This document shows, piece by piece, positions 28,757 through 40,595 of a DNA stretch of 64,000 nucleotides. How positions within the stretch are numbered: position 1 is the first letter of the stretch; the number at the start of each line of letters is the position of its first letter. The notes below the pieces were generated by a model, which had not been told where the DNA came from, did not search any database, and saw only the letters and a program-made list of their open reading frames with translations. Origin of the DNA: Azospirillum formosense (GTDB lineage Bacteria; Pseudomonadota; Alphaproteobacteria; Azospirillales; Azospirillaceae); the NCBI RefSeq assembly GCF_040500525.1, contig NZ_CP159402.1, positions 2,169,501 through 2,233,500 on the forward strand. The letters are read 5' to 3'. The translations under genes and the position numbers were made by a program.

Positions 28757-28880
28757 TGCCCCCACCCTGACCCTCCCCCGCTATCGCAGGGGAGGGAACT
28801 CCACCGGCTTCGGGAAACGCCCTCCCCTGCGTAGCGGGGAAGGGAGGGGATCCATGCGGCAGCATGGGGAGGGTGGGGGC
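28757..28880. repeat. dispersed G+C-rich palindromic repeat, copy 4 (longest, double arm)
   Basis: Between the marR-type gene start and the fliG stop. Begins TGCCCCCACCCTGACCC and ends GGGGAGGGTGGGGGCA. Inside are two palindromic arms, CCCTCCCCCGCTATCGC / AGGGGAGGG and CCCTCCCCTGCGTAGCGGGG, plus CCATGCGGCAGCATGG. At 124 bp it is the largest of the seven copies. Confidence 0.85.
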
Positions 28881-28899
28881 ACCCCCTCCAGGCGCCCGC

Positions 28900-29922
28900 T
28901 CAGTAAATCAACTCGTTCTCGCCGCTGCCTTCGGAGATGACGATCTCGCCGCGGGCGGCCAGATCCTTGGCGAGCTGGACCATGTACATCTGGGATTCGT
29001 CCACCTCGCGGACGCGGACCGGACCCATGGCGGCCATGTCCTCGCGCAGGATCTTCGCCGCGCGCTCGGACATGTTGGAGAAGAACAGGTCCTTCAGCGT
29101 CTCCGACGCGCCCTTCAGCGCGGTGGCGAGCTTCTGCTTGTCGACGCTGCGCAGCAGGGCCTGGACGCCGGAGGGGTCGAGCTTCGACAGGTCCTCGAAG
29201 GTGAACATCAGCGACTTGATGCGCTCGGCGCTGTCGCGGTTGCGCTCCTCCAGGGCGGCCATGAAGCGGTGCTCGGTCGTGCGGTCCAGGCCGTTGAAGA
29301 TTTCCGCCAGCATCTCGTGGCTGTCGCGGCGGCTGGTGCGGGCGAGGTTGGTCATGAACTCGGTGCGCAGCGTGCGCTCCACATCGTCCAGAACCTCCTT
29401 CTGCACGGCCTCCATGCGCAGCATGCGCATGATGACCTCCATCGCGAAGCTCTCCGGAAGCTGGGTCAGCACGCGGCCGGCGTGCTCCGGGCGGATCTTC
29501 GACAGCACCACCGCCACGGTCTGCGGGTATTCGTTCTTCAGGTAGTTGGACAGGACCGACTCGTTGACGTTGGCCAGCTTGTCCCACATGGTGCGGCCGG
29601 CGGGACCGCGGATCTCCTCCATGATGGAGTCGACCTTGTCCTTGGGCAGAGTCTTCAGCAGCAGGCGCTCGGTGGAGTCGAAGGAGCCGACCAGCGAGCC
29701 GGTGGCCGACATCTGCTCGGCGAATTCGACGAACAGGCGCTCGATGATGTTGGCGGAGACGGTGCCGAGGTTCGCCATCACCTGCGACAGCTCCTTGATC
29801 TCCTCGTCGTCCATCATCGCGAACAGCTTGGACGAATGCTCGTCGCCCAGCGCCAGCATCAGAATGGCCGCCTTTTCCGGACCAGTGAGGGTGCGATAAT
29901 CCTCACGAACCTTCAGCGCCAT
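28900..29922 (-). CDS. fliG: flagellar motor switch protein FliG
   Basis: 340 residues from ATG 29922 with a strong GGAGG; the usual length. N-terminal [23 protein letters not shown], middle-domain phrase [22 protein letters not shown], and the C-terminal torque-generating armadillo region with the conserved charged face ([21 protein letters not shown] and [13 protein letters not shown]). FliG sits on the rotor at the cytoplasmic face and contacts MotA. No other flagellar gene lies within the window, so this copy is unlinked to a flagellar cluster here. Confidence 0.95.
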   Translation of the reverse strand: MALKVREDYRTLTGPEKAAILMLALGDEHSSKLFAMMDDEEIKELSQVMANLGTVSANIIERLFVEFAEQMSATGSLVGSFDSTERLLLKTLPKDKVDSIMEEIRGPAGRTMWDKLANVNESVLSNYLKNEYPQTVAVVLSKIRPEHAGRVLTQLPESFAMEVIMRMLRMEAVQKEVLDDVERTLRTEFMTNLARTSRRDSHEMLAEIFNGLDRTTEHRFMAALEERNRDSAERIKSLMFTFEDLSKLDPSGVQALLRSVDKQKLATALKGASETLKDLFFSNMSERAAKILREDMAAMGPVRVREVDESQMYMVQLAKDLAARGEIVISEGSGENELIY

Positions 29923-30003
29923 GTATCCGCCTCCAAAAACCCGGCCGGCACCCGAGTCCACCGGTCCTACCCGAAGGTTTTAATCCTTTCCGAATCGGCA
30001 CGC

Positions 30004-30028
30004 CACCCCCGCGACGCCCGCGGGGGTG
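30004..30028. terminator. stem-loop between the pepA-like gene and fliG
   Basis: Perfect 10-bp stem CACCCCCGCG / CGCGGGGGTG with loop ACGCC, 38 bases beyond the aminopeptidase stop. The T-rich tract (ATTTTAA) lies on the plus-strand side rather than following it on the minus strand, so it may slow polymerase or protect the 3' end rather than be a classic terminator. Confidence 0.45.
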
Positions 30029-30065
30029 ACAATTTTAACCATATGCCGGATGCAGGACCGCTCGA

Positions 30066-31469
30066 TCACCCGAACCGCTTGGCGATGACGGCATAGGCCG
30101 CGCGCAGGCCCAGCGCCTCGCCGCCTTCCGGGCGTCCGGGGCGGGCGCCGCTGTTCCAGGCGAAGGTGTCGAGATGCGCCCAGGGCGTGTCCTTCGACAC
30201 GAATTCCTGGAGGAACAGCCCGGCGGTGATCGCCCCGGCCATGCCGTTGCTGGTCACGTTGCTGAGGTCGGCGACCTTGCTGTCCAGCCCCTTGCGGTAG
30301 GGCGCCCACAGCGGCAGGCGCCACAGCGGGTCGCTCTGTTCCTCCCCGGCGGCCAGCAGGTCGTTGGCGAGACCGTCGTCGTTGGCGAACAGCGCCGGCA
30401 GGTCCGGCCCCAGCGCGACGCGGGCGGCCCCGGTCAGGGTGGCGAAGTCGATCAGCAGGGCGGGCTTCTCCGAATCCGCCTCGGCCAGCGCGTCGCACAG
30501 GATCAGCCGGCCCTCTGCGTCGGTGTTGCCGACCTCGACCGTCAGCCCCTTGCGCGTCTTCAGCACGTCCATCGGCTTGAAGGCGTTGCCGGAGATCACG
30601 TTCTCCACCGCCGGCACCAGCACGCGCAACCGCACCGGCAGCCCGGCCATCATCACCATGCGGCCCAGCGCCAGCGCGTGCGCGGCGCCGCCCATGTCCT
30701 TCTTCATAAGCAGCATGCCCGACGACGGCTTGATGTCCAGCCCGCCGCTGTCGAAGCAGACGCCCTTGCCGACGATGGTCACCTTCGGGTGCGTCGGGTT
30801 GCCCCAGCGCAGGTCGATCAGCCGCGGCGCCCGCGGGCTGGCCCGGCCCACCGCGTGGATGGCCGGATAGTCGCGGTCGAGCAGCCCGTCGCCGACGATG
30901 ACGTCCAGCCCGGCCTCGAACTCCGACGCCAGAGCGGCGGCGGCGGCGGCCAGCTCCGCCGGGCCGAGGTCGTTGGCCGGCGTGTTGACGAGGTCGCGCA
31001 GCAGATAGGTCGCGGTGGCGGTGCGCTGCACCTCGCCCTGGTCGGCGTGCTTCGGCCAGACGAGGTTGGCGAAGGTCTTCTCCGACGCCTTATAGCGCCC
31101 GAAGCGGTAGCTGCCGAGCGCCCAGCCCAGCGCCAGACGGGTGGCGGCGCGGCGGTCGAGCGCGGCGTCCACCGCCTCGTCCAGCTGGTAGTTCCCCGGC
31201 GGCAGGCCGGAGGGCAGCCCGGCGAGGCCCCACAGGTCGTCCAGCGCCGACACGCCGGCCAGCACGCGGGCGACCGCCCCGCCCTCCCCCGGAAGGAAGG
31301 CGCCCGGCAAGAAGGCAATGGAGCCGGCCTCCGCCGTGAAGTTCACGGCCTTCACCCAGGCCGCGGCGGCGGGCGGCTGGCCTTCCAGCCATGTGGCGAG
31401 GCCGGCCTTGTTCAGCGGGGTGATGGTCACGGTGCCGGGGCCGGCCGTGGCGAGCAGGGTGGCGAGCAA
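30066..31469 (-). CDS. leucyl aminopeptidase family (M17) protein
   Basis: 467 residues. C-terminal M17 peptidase domain: NTPANDLGP, VGKGVCFDSGGLDIKPSSGM (metal-ligand Lys/Asp), NMAKDMGG-equivalent MKKDMGGAAHALAL, and the signature NTDAEGRLILCDAL. The enzyme is a hexameric di-metal exopeptidase. Residues 1-150 diverge from canonical PepA, as in the shorter alphaproteobacterial M17 paralogues, so the exact substrate range is uncertain. Upstream is a short intergenic region shared with a divergent GST gene. Confidence 0.9.
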   Translation of the reverse strand: MLATLLATAGPGTVTITPLNKAGLATWLEGQPPAAAAWVKAVNFTAEAGSIAFLPGAFLPGEGGAVARVLAGVSALDDLWGLAGLPSGLPPGNYQLDEAVDAALDRRAATRLALGWALGSYRFGRYKASEKTFANLVWPKHADQGEVQRTATATYLLRDLVNTPANDLGPAELAAAAAALASEFEAGLDVIVGDGLLDRDYPAIHAVGRASPRAPRLIDLRWGNPTHPKVTIVGKGVCFDSGGLDIKPSSGMLLMKKDMGGAAHALALGRMVMMAGLPVRLRVLVPAVENVISGNAFKPMDVLKTRKGLTVEVGNTDAEGRLILCDALAEADSEKPALLIDFATLTGAARVALGPDLPALFANDDGLANDLLAAGEEQSDPLWRLPLWAPYRKGLDSKVADLSNVTSNGMAGAITAGLFLQEFVSKDTPWAHLDTFAWNSGARPGRPEGGEALGLRAAYAVIAKRFG

Positions 31470-31618
31470 GGCGGGCGTCCTTCGTCAGGAAACGGAAACG
31501 GTGAAGGAAAGCATGGCGCGCCGGGGCGCCCCTGAAAAGGGGGATTGCGGGCCGGCTTGCCGGATCGGCGCGGGGCAGGCATGCTCCGCCACCCTCCCTT
31601 CGCAACCGAGGCGCACCC

Positions 31619-32281
31619 ATGGACGACCTGACCCTGGTCATCGGCAACAAGGCCTTCTCCTCCTGGTCCCTGCGGCCCTGGCTGGCGCTGAAGCGGATCG
31701 GCCGGCCGTTCCGGGAGATCGTCATCCCGCTGCGCCAGCCCGACACCGCGGCCCGCATCGCGGAGCATTCGCCCTCGGGCCGGGTGCCCTGCCTGCGGCA
31801 CGGCGACCGGGTGATCTGGGATTCGCTGGCGATCGCCGAGTATCTGGCGGAGACCTTTCCCGAGGCCGCCCTCTGGCCGGCGGACGCCCACGCCCGCGCG
31901 GTGGCGCGGTCGGTCTCGGCGGAGATGCATTCGGGCTTCGTCGCCCTGCGCACCCACATGTCGATGGACCTGAAGGCCTTCCGCCCCGGCGTGGGCCGCA
32001 ACGCCGAGAGCGAGGCCGACATCGCCCGCGTCTTCGCGCTGTGGCGCGACGCGCGGTCCCGCTTCGGGGCGGGCGGCCCCTTCCTGTTCGGCGACTTCTC
32101 CATCGCCGACGCCATGTACGCGCCGGTGGTGACGCGCCTCCTCACCTACGGGGTGGAGATGGACGGGCCGTGCGGCGACTACGCGCGGGCGGTGATGGAG
32201 TTGCCGGCCATGGTGGAGTGGGTGGCGGCCGCCAAGGCCGAGCCGTGGGACCTCTACGCCGACGAGCGGGACCCCCAATAG
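31619..32281 (+). CDS. glutathione S-transferase family protein
   Basis: 220 residues. Thioredoxin-like N-terminal domain: TLVIGNKAFSSWSLRPWLALKRIG with a Ser-rich catalytic loop, cis-proline in SGRVPCLRHGD, and glutathione gamma-glutamyl site WDSLAIAEYLAE. The helical C-terminal domain ends PAMVEWVAAAKAEPW. Soluble. Convergent with the TAXI gene, whose stop is 4 bases away. Specific substrate not evident. Confidence 0.9.
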   Translation: MDDLTLVIGNKAFSSWSLRPWLALKRIGRPFREIVIPLRQPDTAARIAEHSPSGRVPCLRHGDRVIWDSLAIAEYLAETFPEAALWPADAHARAVARSVSAEMHSGFVALRTHMSMDLKAFRPGVGRNAESEADIARVFALWRDARSRFGAGGPFLFGDFSIADAMYAPVVTRLLTYGVEMDGPCGDYARAVMELPAMVEWVAAAKAEPWDLYADERDPQ

Positions 32282-32285
32282 TCCG

Positions 32286-33479
32286 TCAGGGCGTCGCCCC
32301 GCCCGTCGGCTCGTTGGCGGCGTTGCCGATCAGCCCGACCTCGCGGTAGTAGCGCTCGGCGCCCGGATGCAGAGGGACGGAGACGTTGGCGACCGCCTTG
32401 GTGGCGTCGAAGCTGCGCCCCTTGGGGTGGCCCTCGATCAGCAGACGGCGGGTGTTCTCGTGCCACAGCGCCTTGGTGACGCCGTAGATCAGGGCGGGAT
32501 CGCGGTCGGCACGGACCAGCAGCTCCGCGCCCACCCCCAGCGTGTGGATCTCCGGCACGCCGGGGTAGGTGTCGGCGGGGATGACCTGGTCCATGTAGAA
32601 GCGCTGGCGGATGCGCAGCCGGTCGGCCATCGCGCCGTCGAGCGGGATCAGGCGGATCGGCTCGCGGTTCGCCACGTCGGTGACCGCCGCCACCGGGAAG
32701 CCGCCGACCATGAAGAAGGCGTCCAGTTCCTTCTTGGCCAGCCGGTCCGCCGCGGTGCCGGGCTTCAGGTAGGCCGGGGGCCGCAGCTCCCCCTCCTTCA
32801 CGCCGAAGGCGTCGAGGATGGCCCGCGCCTCCACCAGCACGCCGGAGCCCTCCTCGCCCAGCGAGACGGCCTTGCCCTTCAGGTCGGCCACGCTGTGCAG
32901 GTCGCTGTCGGCGCGCACGACGAGCTGGATCGCCTCCGCGTAGAGCATGCCGATGGAGCGCAGCCCCTCGAAGGGCGCCTTGCCATGGAAGATGCCGGAG
33001 CCGGTGTAGGCCCAGAAGGCGATGTCGGCCTGGGACATCCCGGCCTCGACCGCGCCGGAGCGCAGCAGCTCGATGTTCTCCACCGAGCCGAGCGTGGCCT
33101 GGGCCACCGCGATCAGCCCCGGCACGCCGCAGCTTCCCCCGCGGTCGCAGGGGCGGGAGCCGGGCGGGTTGGAGATGGCGTTGGCGATCAGCCCGCCGAT
33201 CGGGAAGTAGGTGCCCGACGTGGTGCCCGTGCCGATCCGGAAATAGCGGATGTCCTGCGCCGCCCCGCCCCGCGGCAGCAGCCCCAGCAGCGCGGCCCCC
33301 GCCGCACCGGCGAGAACATGGCGGCGGCTGGGCGAACGGCCGGCGTGGCCTTCGGCGGAAAGGCGGGGGTTGGCTCCTGCGCGCGGCACCGGCGGGTCCA
33401 CCTTTCCTGCTGGCCAGCCGTCCCGGCGGCGTGTGTTGGACACGCTCCTACAAGAATACCCGCAGCCGGGCTTTTTCAA
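32286..33479 (-). CDS. TAXI-family TRAP transporter solute-binding protein
   Basis: 397 residues. The signal region contains twin arginine SPSRRHVLAGAAGAALLGLL ending AQD near residue 76, so export by Tat is plausible; the first about 50 residues upstream may not be translated. The mature part carries the TAXI hallmark YFRIGTGTTSGTYFPIGGLIANAI, then GSVENIELLRSGAVEAGMSQADIA. TAXI proteins feed glutamate-like or other carboxylate ligands to DctQM-fused TRAP membrane proteins, but none is encoded beside it. Confidence 0.88.
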   Translation of the reverse strand: MKKPGCGYSCRSVSNTRRRDGWPAGKVDPPVPRAGANPRLSAEGHAGRSPSRRHVLAGAAGAALLGLLPRGGAAQDIRYFRIGTGTTSGTYFPIGGLIANAISNPPGSRPCDRGGSCGVPGLIAVAQATLGSVENIELLRSGAVEAGMSQADIAFWAYTGSGIFHGKAPFEGLRSIGMLYAEAIQLVVRADSDLHSVADLKGKAVSLGEEGSGVLVEARAILDAFGVKEGELRPPAYLKPGTAADRLAKKELDAFFMVGGFPVAAVTDVANREPIRLIPLDGAMADRLRIRQRFYMDQVIPADTYPGVPEIHTLGVGAELLVRADRDPALIYGVTKALWHENTRRLLIEGHPKGRSFDATKAVANVSVPLHPGAERYYREVGLIGNAANEPTGGATP

Positions 33480-33491
33480 GGCGTCGGGGGC

Positions 33492-34055
33492 TTAAAAGAC
33501 GCCCGCCAGATCAAGAACCCCGGCGAGTGCTACCGCGCCGCCACACATTTGCACCACGCGGCCCGACACCGCCTGCCCCAGCACCGCCGACAGGCCCAGC
33601 CCGGCGCAGATGACCAGCAGCACGCCGGACGACAGCCCCGCCCAGAACAGCGGCCCGCCCATGTGCACATAGCCGTGGAAGGCCCCCGCCGCGGCGACCG
33701 TCAGCACACCCAGGGCCAGGGGAGCCTTCAGCGCGACGGCGACCAGCCCGCCCATCACGATCAGCGACGCCGACAGCCCTTCCGCGGCGTAGGGGAGGCG
33801 GATGCCGATCTGCGCGGCCAGCCCGGCGGCCAGCACCGCGGTCAGCGCCGCCACCGGAAGCTGCCAGACGGCGGCGCAGCCGTTCTGCCCGCTCCACAGC
33901 CCGATGGCGAGGAAGCCGAGCAGATGCTGCAGCACCCACACGGGTTCGGTCAGGCCGGTGCCGAACGGCCCGGTCACCGTCATCCGCGCCAGCGCGGGCG
34001 CGGCCCCGGCGCCCATCAGCAGAATAGCCAGAAGAACCGACCGGATCGCCACCAT
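33492..34055 (-). CDS. HupE/UreJ-family membrane protein
   Basis: 187 residues. Cleavable signal-like start (SVLLAILLMGAGAAPALA), then six hydrophobic segments with the family pattern GLTEPVWVLQHLLGFLAIGLW near the N-terminus and FHGYVHMGGPLFWAG, which holds the conserved His residues. HupE/UreJ proteins are nickel or cobalt permeases linked to hydrogenase or urease. Neither enzyme is encoded here, so the substrate is open. The gene ends 12 bases before the TAXI gene start and may be cotranscribed with it. Confidence 0.85.
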   Translation of the reverse strand: MVAIRSVLLAILLMGAGAAPALARMTVTGPFGTGLTEPVWVLQHLLGFLAIGLWSGQNGCAAVWQLPVAALTAVLAAGLAAQIGIRLPYAAEGLSASLIVMGGLVAVALKAPLALGVLTVAAAGAFHGYVHMGGPLFWAGLSSGVLLVICAGLGLSAVLGQAVSGRVVQMCGGAVALAGVLDLAGVF

Positions 34056-34159
34056 CCCCTACCCCTTTTCCCCAACGCCTCGCGCGGCACCGGGCCGGTA
34101 TGGCCGCTGCGCGGGGTGGGGTCAAGTGACCAGGGCGGGGGGCTTGCGGACGCCGGGCG

Positions 34160-34690
34160 TCAGTACCCCAGCGGGCCGGGTCCGTACTGGCGGAGGTCCT
34201 GCTGCTTGCGGAGCAGGTCGCGCTGCTGCAGCGGGTCGAGCCGGCCCATGGCGTCTTCGGTGCGCAGCCGGTCGACCTCCGGGCTCATCAGGTCGCGCTT
34301 GGCGCGGTCGGTCAGCCCCTGGGTGGAGCCCGGCGCCGGCAGGGCGGGCGTGGCCGGCTGGTCGATGGCCGGCGGCGGCGGGGACGAGCTGCCGCGGCGG
34401 CGGACCGGCGGCGGCTGGTTGGGCTGCTGCGAGGCGTCGGAGAGTTTTTGCGGCGGGGCGGGCGCCGGCTGCGGCCGTGGCGGGGGGATCGGGCGGGCGT
34501 TCTCCTCCGCCTGGATCTGGCGCAGCGTCTTCAGTTCCCCGCTTTGAGCGGACGCCGGCGGCGCCGCCTGGGCCCGCCCCGGCATTTCGTCGTGCACCTC
34601 CGTCGCGCAGGCCCCCAGCGCGAGAGCGGCGAGCGCGAGGGCGGCGGGCAGAATGGTGGCGGTGGGGCGGAGCGGTCTCATACCAACCAT
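34160..34690 (-). CDS. proline-rich lipoprotein, hypothetical
   Basis: 176 residues. Lipoprotein signal with lipobox LALGAC (cysteine near residue 28). A Pro/Gln/Ala-rich disordered middle (PIPPPRPQPAPAPPQ, QQPNQPPPVRRR) is followed by a charged C-terminal helix region (RAKRDLMSPEVDRLRTEDAM, LQQRDLLRKQQDLRQYG). I do not recognise a domain. It is divergent from imuB, whose LexA box lies about 100 bases away. Confidence 0.7.
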   Translation of the reverse strand: MVGMRPLRPTATILPAALALAALALGACATEVHDEMPGRAQAAPPASAQSGELKTLRQIQAEENARPIPPPRPQPAPAPPQKLSDASQQPNQPPPVRRRGSSSPPPPAIDQPATPALPAPGSTQGLTDRAKRDLMSPEVDRLRTEDAMGRLDPLQQRDLLRKQQDLRQYGPGPLGY

Positions 34691-34789
34691 GTCGTGCCCC
34701 ACGAGGGCGTGACAAGGCCCTCCCCCCATCTCCCCCTTTTTGGCGAGGCCGCAAGGGGACTCCCGCCCGCCGGATTTTGCCGCTAGAAT

Positions 34790-34804
34790 GTTCTTGTTTT
34801 GTTC
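34790..34804 (+). promoter_or_regulatory. LexA operator (SOS box) upstream of imuB-dnaE2
   Basis: GTTC-TTGTTTT-GTTC, an exact match to the alphaproteobacterial LexA direct repeat GTTC-N7-GTTC. It ends 45 bases before the imuB ATG at 34850, where a promoter-proximal operator is expected. A second exact match precedes imuA at 43698. Confidence 0.88.
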
Positions 34805-34849
34805 GATGTGGGACGATTGAGGCGGCGAGCGGTGAAGGGAGGGTCGGGC

Positions 34850-36499
34850 ATGGCGGGAGACGGGGCGGAACGGACGGCGCGGCGCATCCTCTCCCTGTGG
34901 CTGCCGCGGCTGCCCACCGACGCCCATGGCCGCCACCATCCCGAGCGGCGCGGCCATCCCGAGCGGCGCGGCCATCCCCTGGCCGCCATTCTGGCCGAGC
35001 GCGGGCGGCTGGGCGTGGCCGCCGTCAACCGTGCGGCTGAGGAGGCCGGGGTGCGGCCCGGCATGAGTCTGGCCGACGCCCGCGCCATCGAACCCGCTTT
35101 GGCCGTCTTCGACGCCGATCCCGAGTCGGACGCCCGCCTGCTGGAGCGGATCGCCGGCTGGTGCACGCGCTACACCCCCTGGACCACCCCGGACGGCCCC
35201 GACGGGGTGGCGCTGGACATCACCGGCTGCGCCCATCTGTTCGGCGGCGAGGAGGCCATGGCCGCCGATCTGGCCACCCGCCTGGGTGCGGCGGGCTTCG
35301 AGTCGCGGCTGGCGGTGGCGGACACGCCCGCGGCGGCCTGGGCGCTGGCGCGGTTCGGGCGGGAGGCCCCCACCCTCCCGCTTCGCGGGTCCCTCCCTCC
35401 CCCGCTCCGCAGGGGAGGGACAGACGGCTCCCTCCCCTGCGGAGCGGGGGAGGGTCGGGGTGGGGGCAACCGGACGGACGCCCTCCTCTCCCCCCTCCCC
35501 GTCGCCGCGCTGCGCCTGCCCGCCGCCACGGTGGACGGTCTGGCCGCGGTGGGGCTGCGGCGGATCGGCGACCTGCACGCCGTCCCCCGCGCCACGCTGG
35601 CCGCCCGCTTCGGGCCGGGGCTTCTGCGGCGGCTCGACCAGGCCTACGGACGGCTGGACGAGCCGCTGTCCCCCCGCCTGCCGGTGCCGCCGCACAGCGT
35701 CCGCCTCGCCCTGCCCGAGCCGATCACCACCGCCGAGGCCATCGCCGAGGCGCTGCGCCGCCTGCTGGCCTCCCTCTGCGCCGGGCTGGAGAAAACCGGC
35801 GAGGGCGCCCGCCGGCTGCGGCTGGACCTGCACCGGGTGGACCGCCGGCTGGAGGACGCTCCCCAGACGCTGGCCATCGGCACCGGCCGCCCGGTGCGCC
35901 GCCCGGACGCGCTGATGCGGCTGTTCGCCCAGAAGCTCGACCGGGTGGAGCCCGGCCCCGGCCTGGAGCTGATGGTGCTGTCGGCCACCGAGGCCGGCCC
36001 GCTCGCCGCCGCGCAGGCCGCGCTGGATGGCACGACGGATGGGGGCATGGGCGGGCAGCCGGAGCTGGGCGAGCTGATGGACCGGCTGGGCAACCGGCTG
36101 GGCGAGCGGGCGGTGCTGCGGCTGGTCCCGCGGCAGAGCTGGCTGCCGGAGCGCAGCGTGGCCCCCGCCCCCGCCTTCGCGGATGCCCCCGGCGGTGCGC
36201 TGTGGCCCGCCGACCGCCCGCGCCCGGTGCGGCTGCTCGCCCCGCCGGAGCCCATCGAGGCCATGGCCCTGCTTCCCGACGACCCGCCGGCGATGTTCCT
36301 CTGGCGCGGCGCCCGGCACCGCGTCCGACGGGCCGACGGGCCGGAGCGGATCGAAGCCGAGTGGTGGCGGCGCGATGGCGAGCCCCGCGACTATTACCGC
36401 GTCGAGGACGAGGCCGGCCGGCGCTTCTGGGTCTTCCGCCAGGGCTTGTACCGGCCCGGCGCGACGGCGCTGTGGTTCCTGCACGGCTTCTTCGGGTGA
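34850..36499 (+). CDS. imuB: ImuB, inactive Y-family polymerase of the SOS mutasome
   Basis: 549 residues from ATG 34850 (GGAGGG upstream). A TTG at 34799 would overlap the LexA box and is rejected. N-terminus RRILSLWLPRLPTDA is typical of ImuB. It lacks the acidic catalytic triad of Y-family polymerases and bridges DnaE2 to the beta clamp. Two oddities are seen. An 18-bp tandem duplication near residues 30-41 gives PERRGHPERRGHP. At about residues 173-206 a copy of the dispersed palindromic repeat is translated as a Pro/Gly/Arg-rich insert between WALARFGRE and the LPVAALRLP segment. dnaE2 follows after 10 nt. Confidence 0.93.
   Translation: MAGDGAERTARRILSLWLPRLPTDAHGRHHPERRGHPERRGHPLAAILAERGRLGVAAVNRAAEEAGVRPGMSLADARAIEPALAVFDADPESDARLLERIAGWCTRYTPWTTPDGPDGVALDITGCAHLFGGEEAMAADLATRLGAAGFESRLAVADTPAAAWALARFGREAPTLPLRGSLPPPLRRGGTDGSLPCGAGEGRGGGNRTDALLSPLPVAALRLPAATVDGLAAVGLRRIGDLHAVPRATLAARFGPGLLRRLDQAYGRLDEPLSPRLPVPPHSVRLALPEPITTAEAIAEALRRLLASLCAGLEKTGEGARRLRLDLHRVDRRLEDAPQTLAIGTGRPVRRPDALMRLFAQKLDRVEPGPGLELMVLSATEAGPLAAAQAALDGTTDGGMGGQPELGELMDRLGNRLGERAVLRLVPRQSWLPERSVAPAPAFADAPGGALWPADRPRPVRLLAPPEPIEAMALLPDDPPAMFLWRGARHRVRRADGPERIEAEWWRRDGEPRDYYRVEDEAGRRFWVFRQGLYRPGATALWFLHGFFG
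34937..34972 (+). repeat. 18-bp tandem duplication inside imuB
   Basis: CATCCCGAGCGGCGCGGC occurs twice in direct succession, duplicating six codons in frame in the N-terminal region of imuB. It looks like replication slippage. Confidence 0.85.
35366..35468. repeat. dispersed G+C-rich palindromic repeat, copy 5, in frame within imuB
   Basis: Same outer ends (GCCCCCACCCTCCCGC ... GGGTCGGGGTGGGGGCA) and inner arms (CCCTCCCCCGCTCCGCAGG, CCCTCCCCTGCGGAGCG / GGGGGAGGG) as the intergenic copies, but wholly inside the imuB coding frame with no stop created. Encodes about 34 residues of the type [18 protein letters not shown]. Confidence 0.88.
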
Positions 36500-36509
36500 C
36501 GGGGCCGCG

Positions 36510-39683
<3,174 letters not shown>

Positions 39684-39704
39684 GGGACGGGGCGGTGCGG
39701 CGGT

Positions 39705-40283
39705 TCAGTCGATCAGGTCCGCGACCTCGCGCACCCGGCCGTTGTCGATCATGAACTGGACCAGATCGGGACGCTCCCGGCCGTAGCTGCGGTGCCGGGC
39801 GCGGACGGCGGCCACCAGTTCGCCCCGGCGCCCCAGGATCTCGTCGGCGAACTCGATCATGCGCAGGTTCGGCCACGCCTTGTGGCGGATGTTGACCACG
39901 GCCGCCATCGCCTCGGCGGCGGGACGGTCGGGGCTGGCCTGGGCCAGGATCATGGTCAGGGCGGCGGTCGAGCGCGAGATGCCGGCGTGGCAATGGACCA
40001 GCAGCCCGCCCACCCCGGTCGGCTCGGTCATCAGGTCGCGCCCGAAGGCCAGGATGCGCTCGACGTCCGCGCGCTCCGGAAGGGACTGCCCCATGTAGGG
40101 GTCGATGATGTCGTGGAAGCGCAGTTCCAGCCGCGTGTGCTCGCCGTAGGAGCCGAAGGCGGTCGGCTCCGGGTGGCCGGGGTCGAGGATCGACAGGACG
40201 TGGGTCACGCCGGCCTCGCAGAAGCCGTTCAGCTCCTCGATGCCGCAGACGGTCAGTCCGAAGGGAACGAAATCGCGAGCCAT
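39705..40283 (-). CDS. protein-tyrosine-phosphatase-like protein
   Basis: 192 residues from ATG 40283. Contains the P-loop phosphatase signature HCHAGISRSTAALTMIL (C-x2-G-x2-R-S-T) near residues 96-112, preceded by a short domain (THVLSILDPGHPEP) in the position of the general acid. It resembles the dual-specificity-like phosphatases of alphaproteobacteria, which act on phosphotyrosine or phosphoinositide-like substrates. Soluble. It is convergent with dnaE2, with 21 bases between the stops. Confidence 0.85.
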   Translation of the reverse strand: MARDFVPFGLTVCGIEELNGFCEAGVTHVLSILDPGHPEPTAFGSYGEHTRLELRFHDIIDPYMGQSLPERADVERILAFGRDLMTEPTGVGGLLVHCHAGISRSTAALTMILAQASPDRPAAEAMAAVVNIRHKAWPNLRMIEFADEILGRRGELVAAVRARHRSYGRERPDLVQFMIDNGRVREVADLID

Positions 40284-40372
40284 GATCCTCGTCTCTTGCC
40301 GTGCGCGCGGAGGGCGGCGCGGTTCGCATGTGGCGCCGCCGGTCCGTGCCGTCAAGCCGATCTGAGGCCCGA

Positions 40373-40450
40373 TCAGAGGACGTTGAACAGATACAGCAGA
40401 AGAATGATCGGAATGGGAATCCCGACAAGCCACAGCAAAACGCCCTTCAT
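40373..40450 (-). CDS. 25-residue single-span membrane peptide
   Basis: ATG 40450 with AAGGGAG at a 6-base spacing. The whole product, MKGVLLWLVGIPIPIILLLYLFNVL by composition, is one hydrophobic helix with a GIPIP kink after a single lysine. Small peptides of this type recur across alphaproteobacteria next to unrelated genes, so it is likely real. Function unknown. It lies 89 bases upstream of the phosphatase gene on the same strand. Confidence 0.65.
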   Translation of the reverse strand: MKGVLLWLVGIPIPIILLLYLFNVL

Positions 40451-40595
40451 GGATCGCTCCCTTGGTTGAGGCCCGCTTGCGTTGAGGCCCAAGCGGCCGA
40501 TGCAATCCCAAACAGCGCAACAGCGCATTGGTTGCCACGGCCGCCCTGGTCGAGGGGGGCTTACCCGGAAAGGGCGATCCCGGAAGAGGCGCGGA

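Noticed and set aside
34799..34850. Earlier TTG start for imuB
   Set aside because: It lies inside the LexA operator and has no RBS; the ATG at 34850 has GGAGGG.
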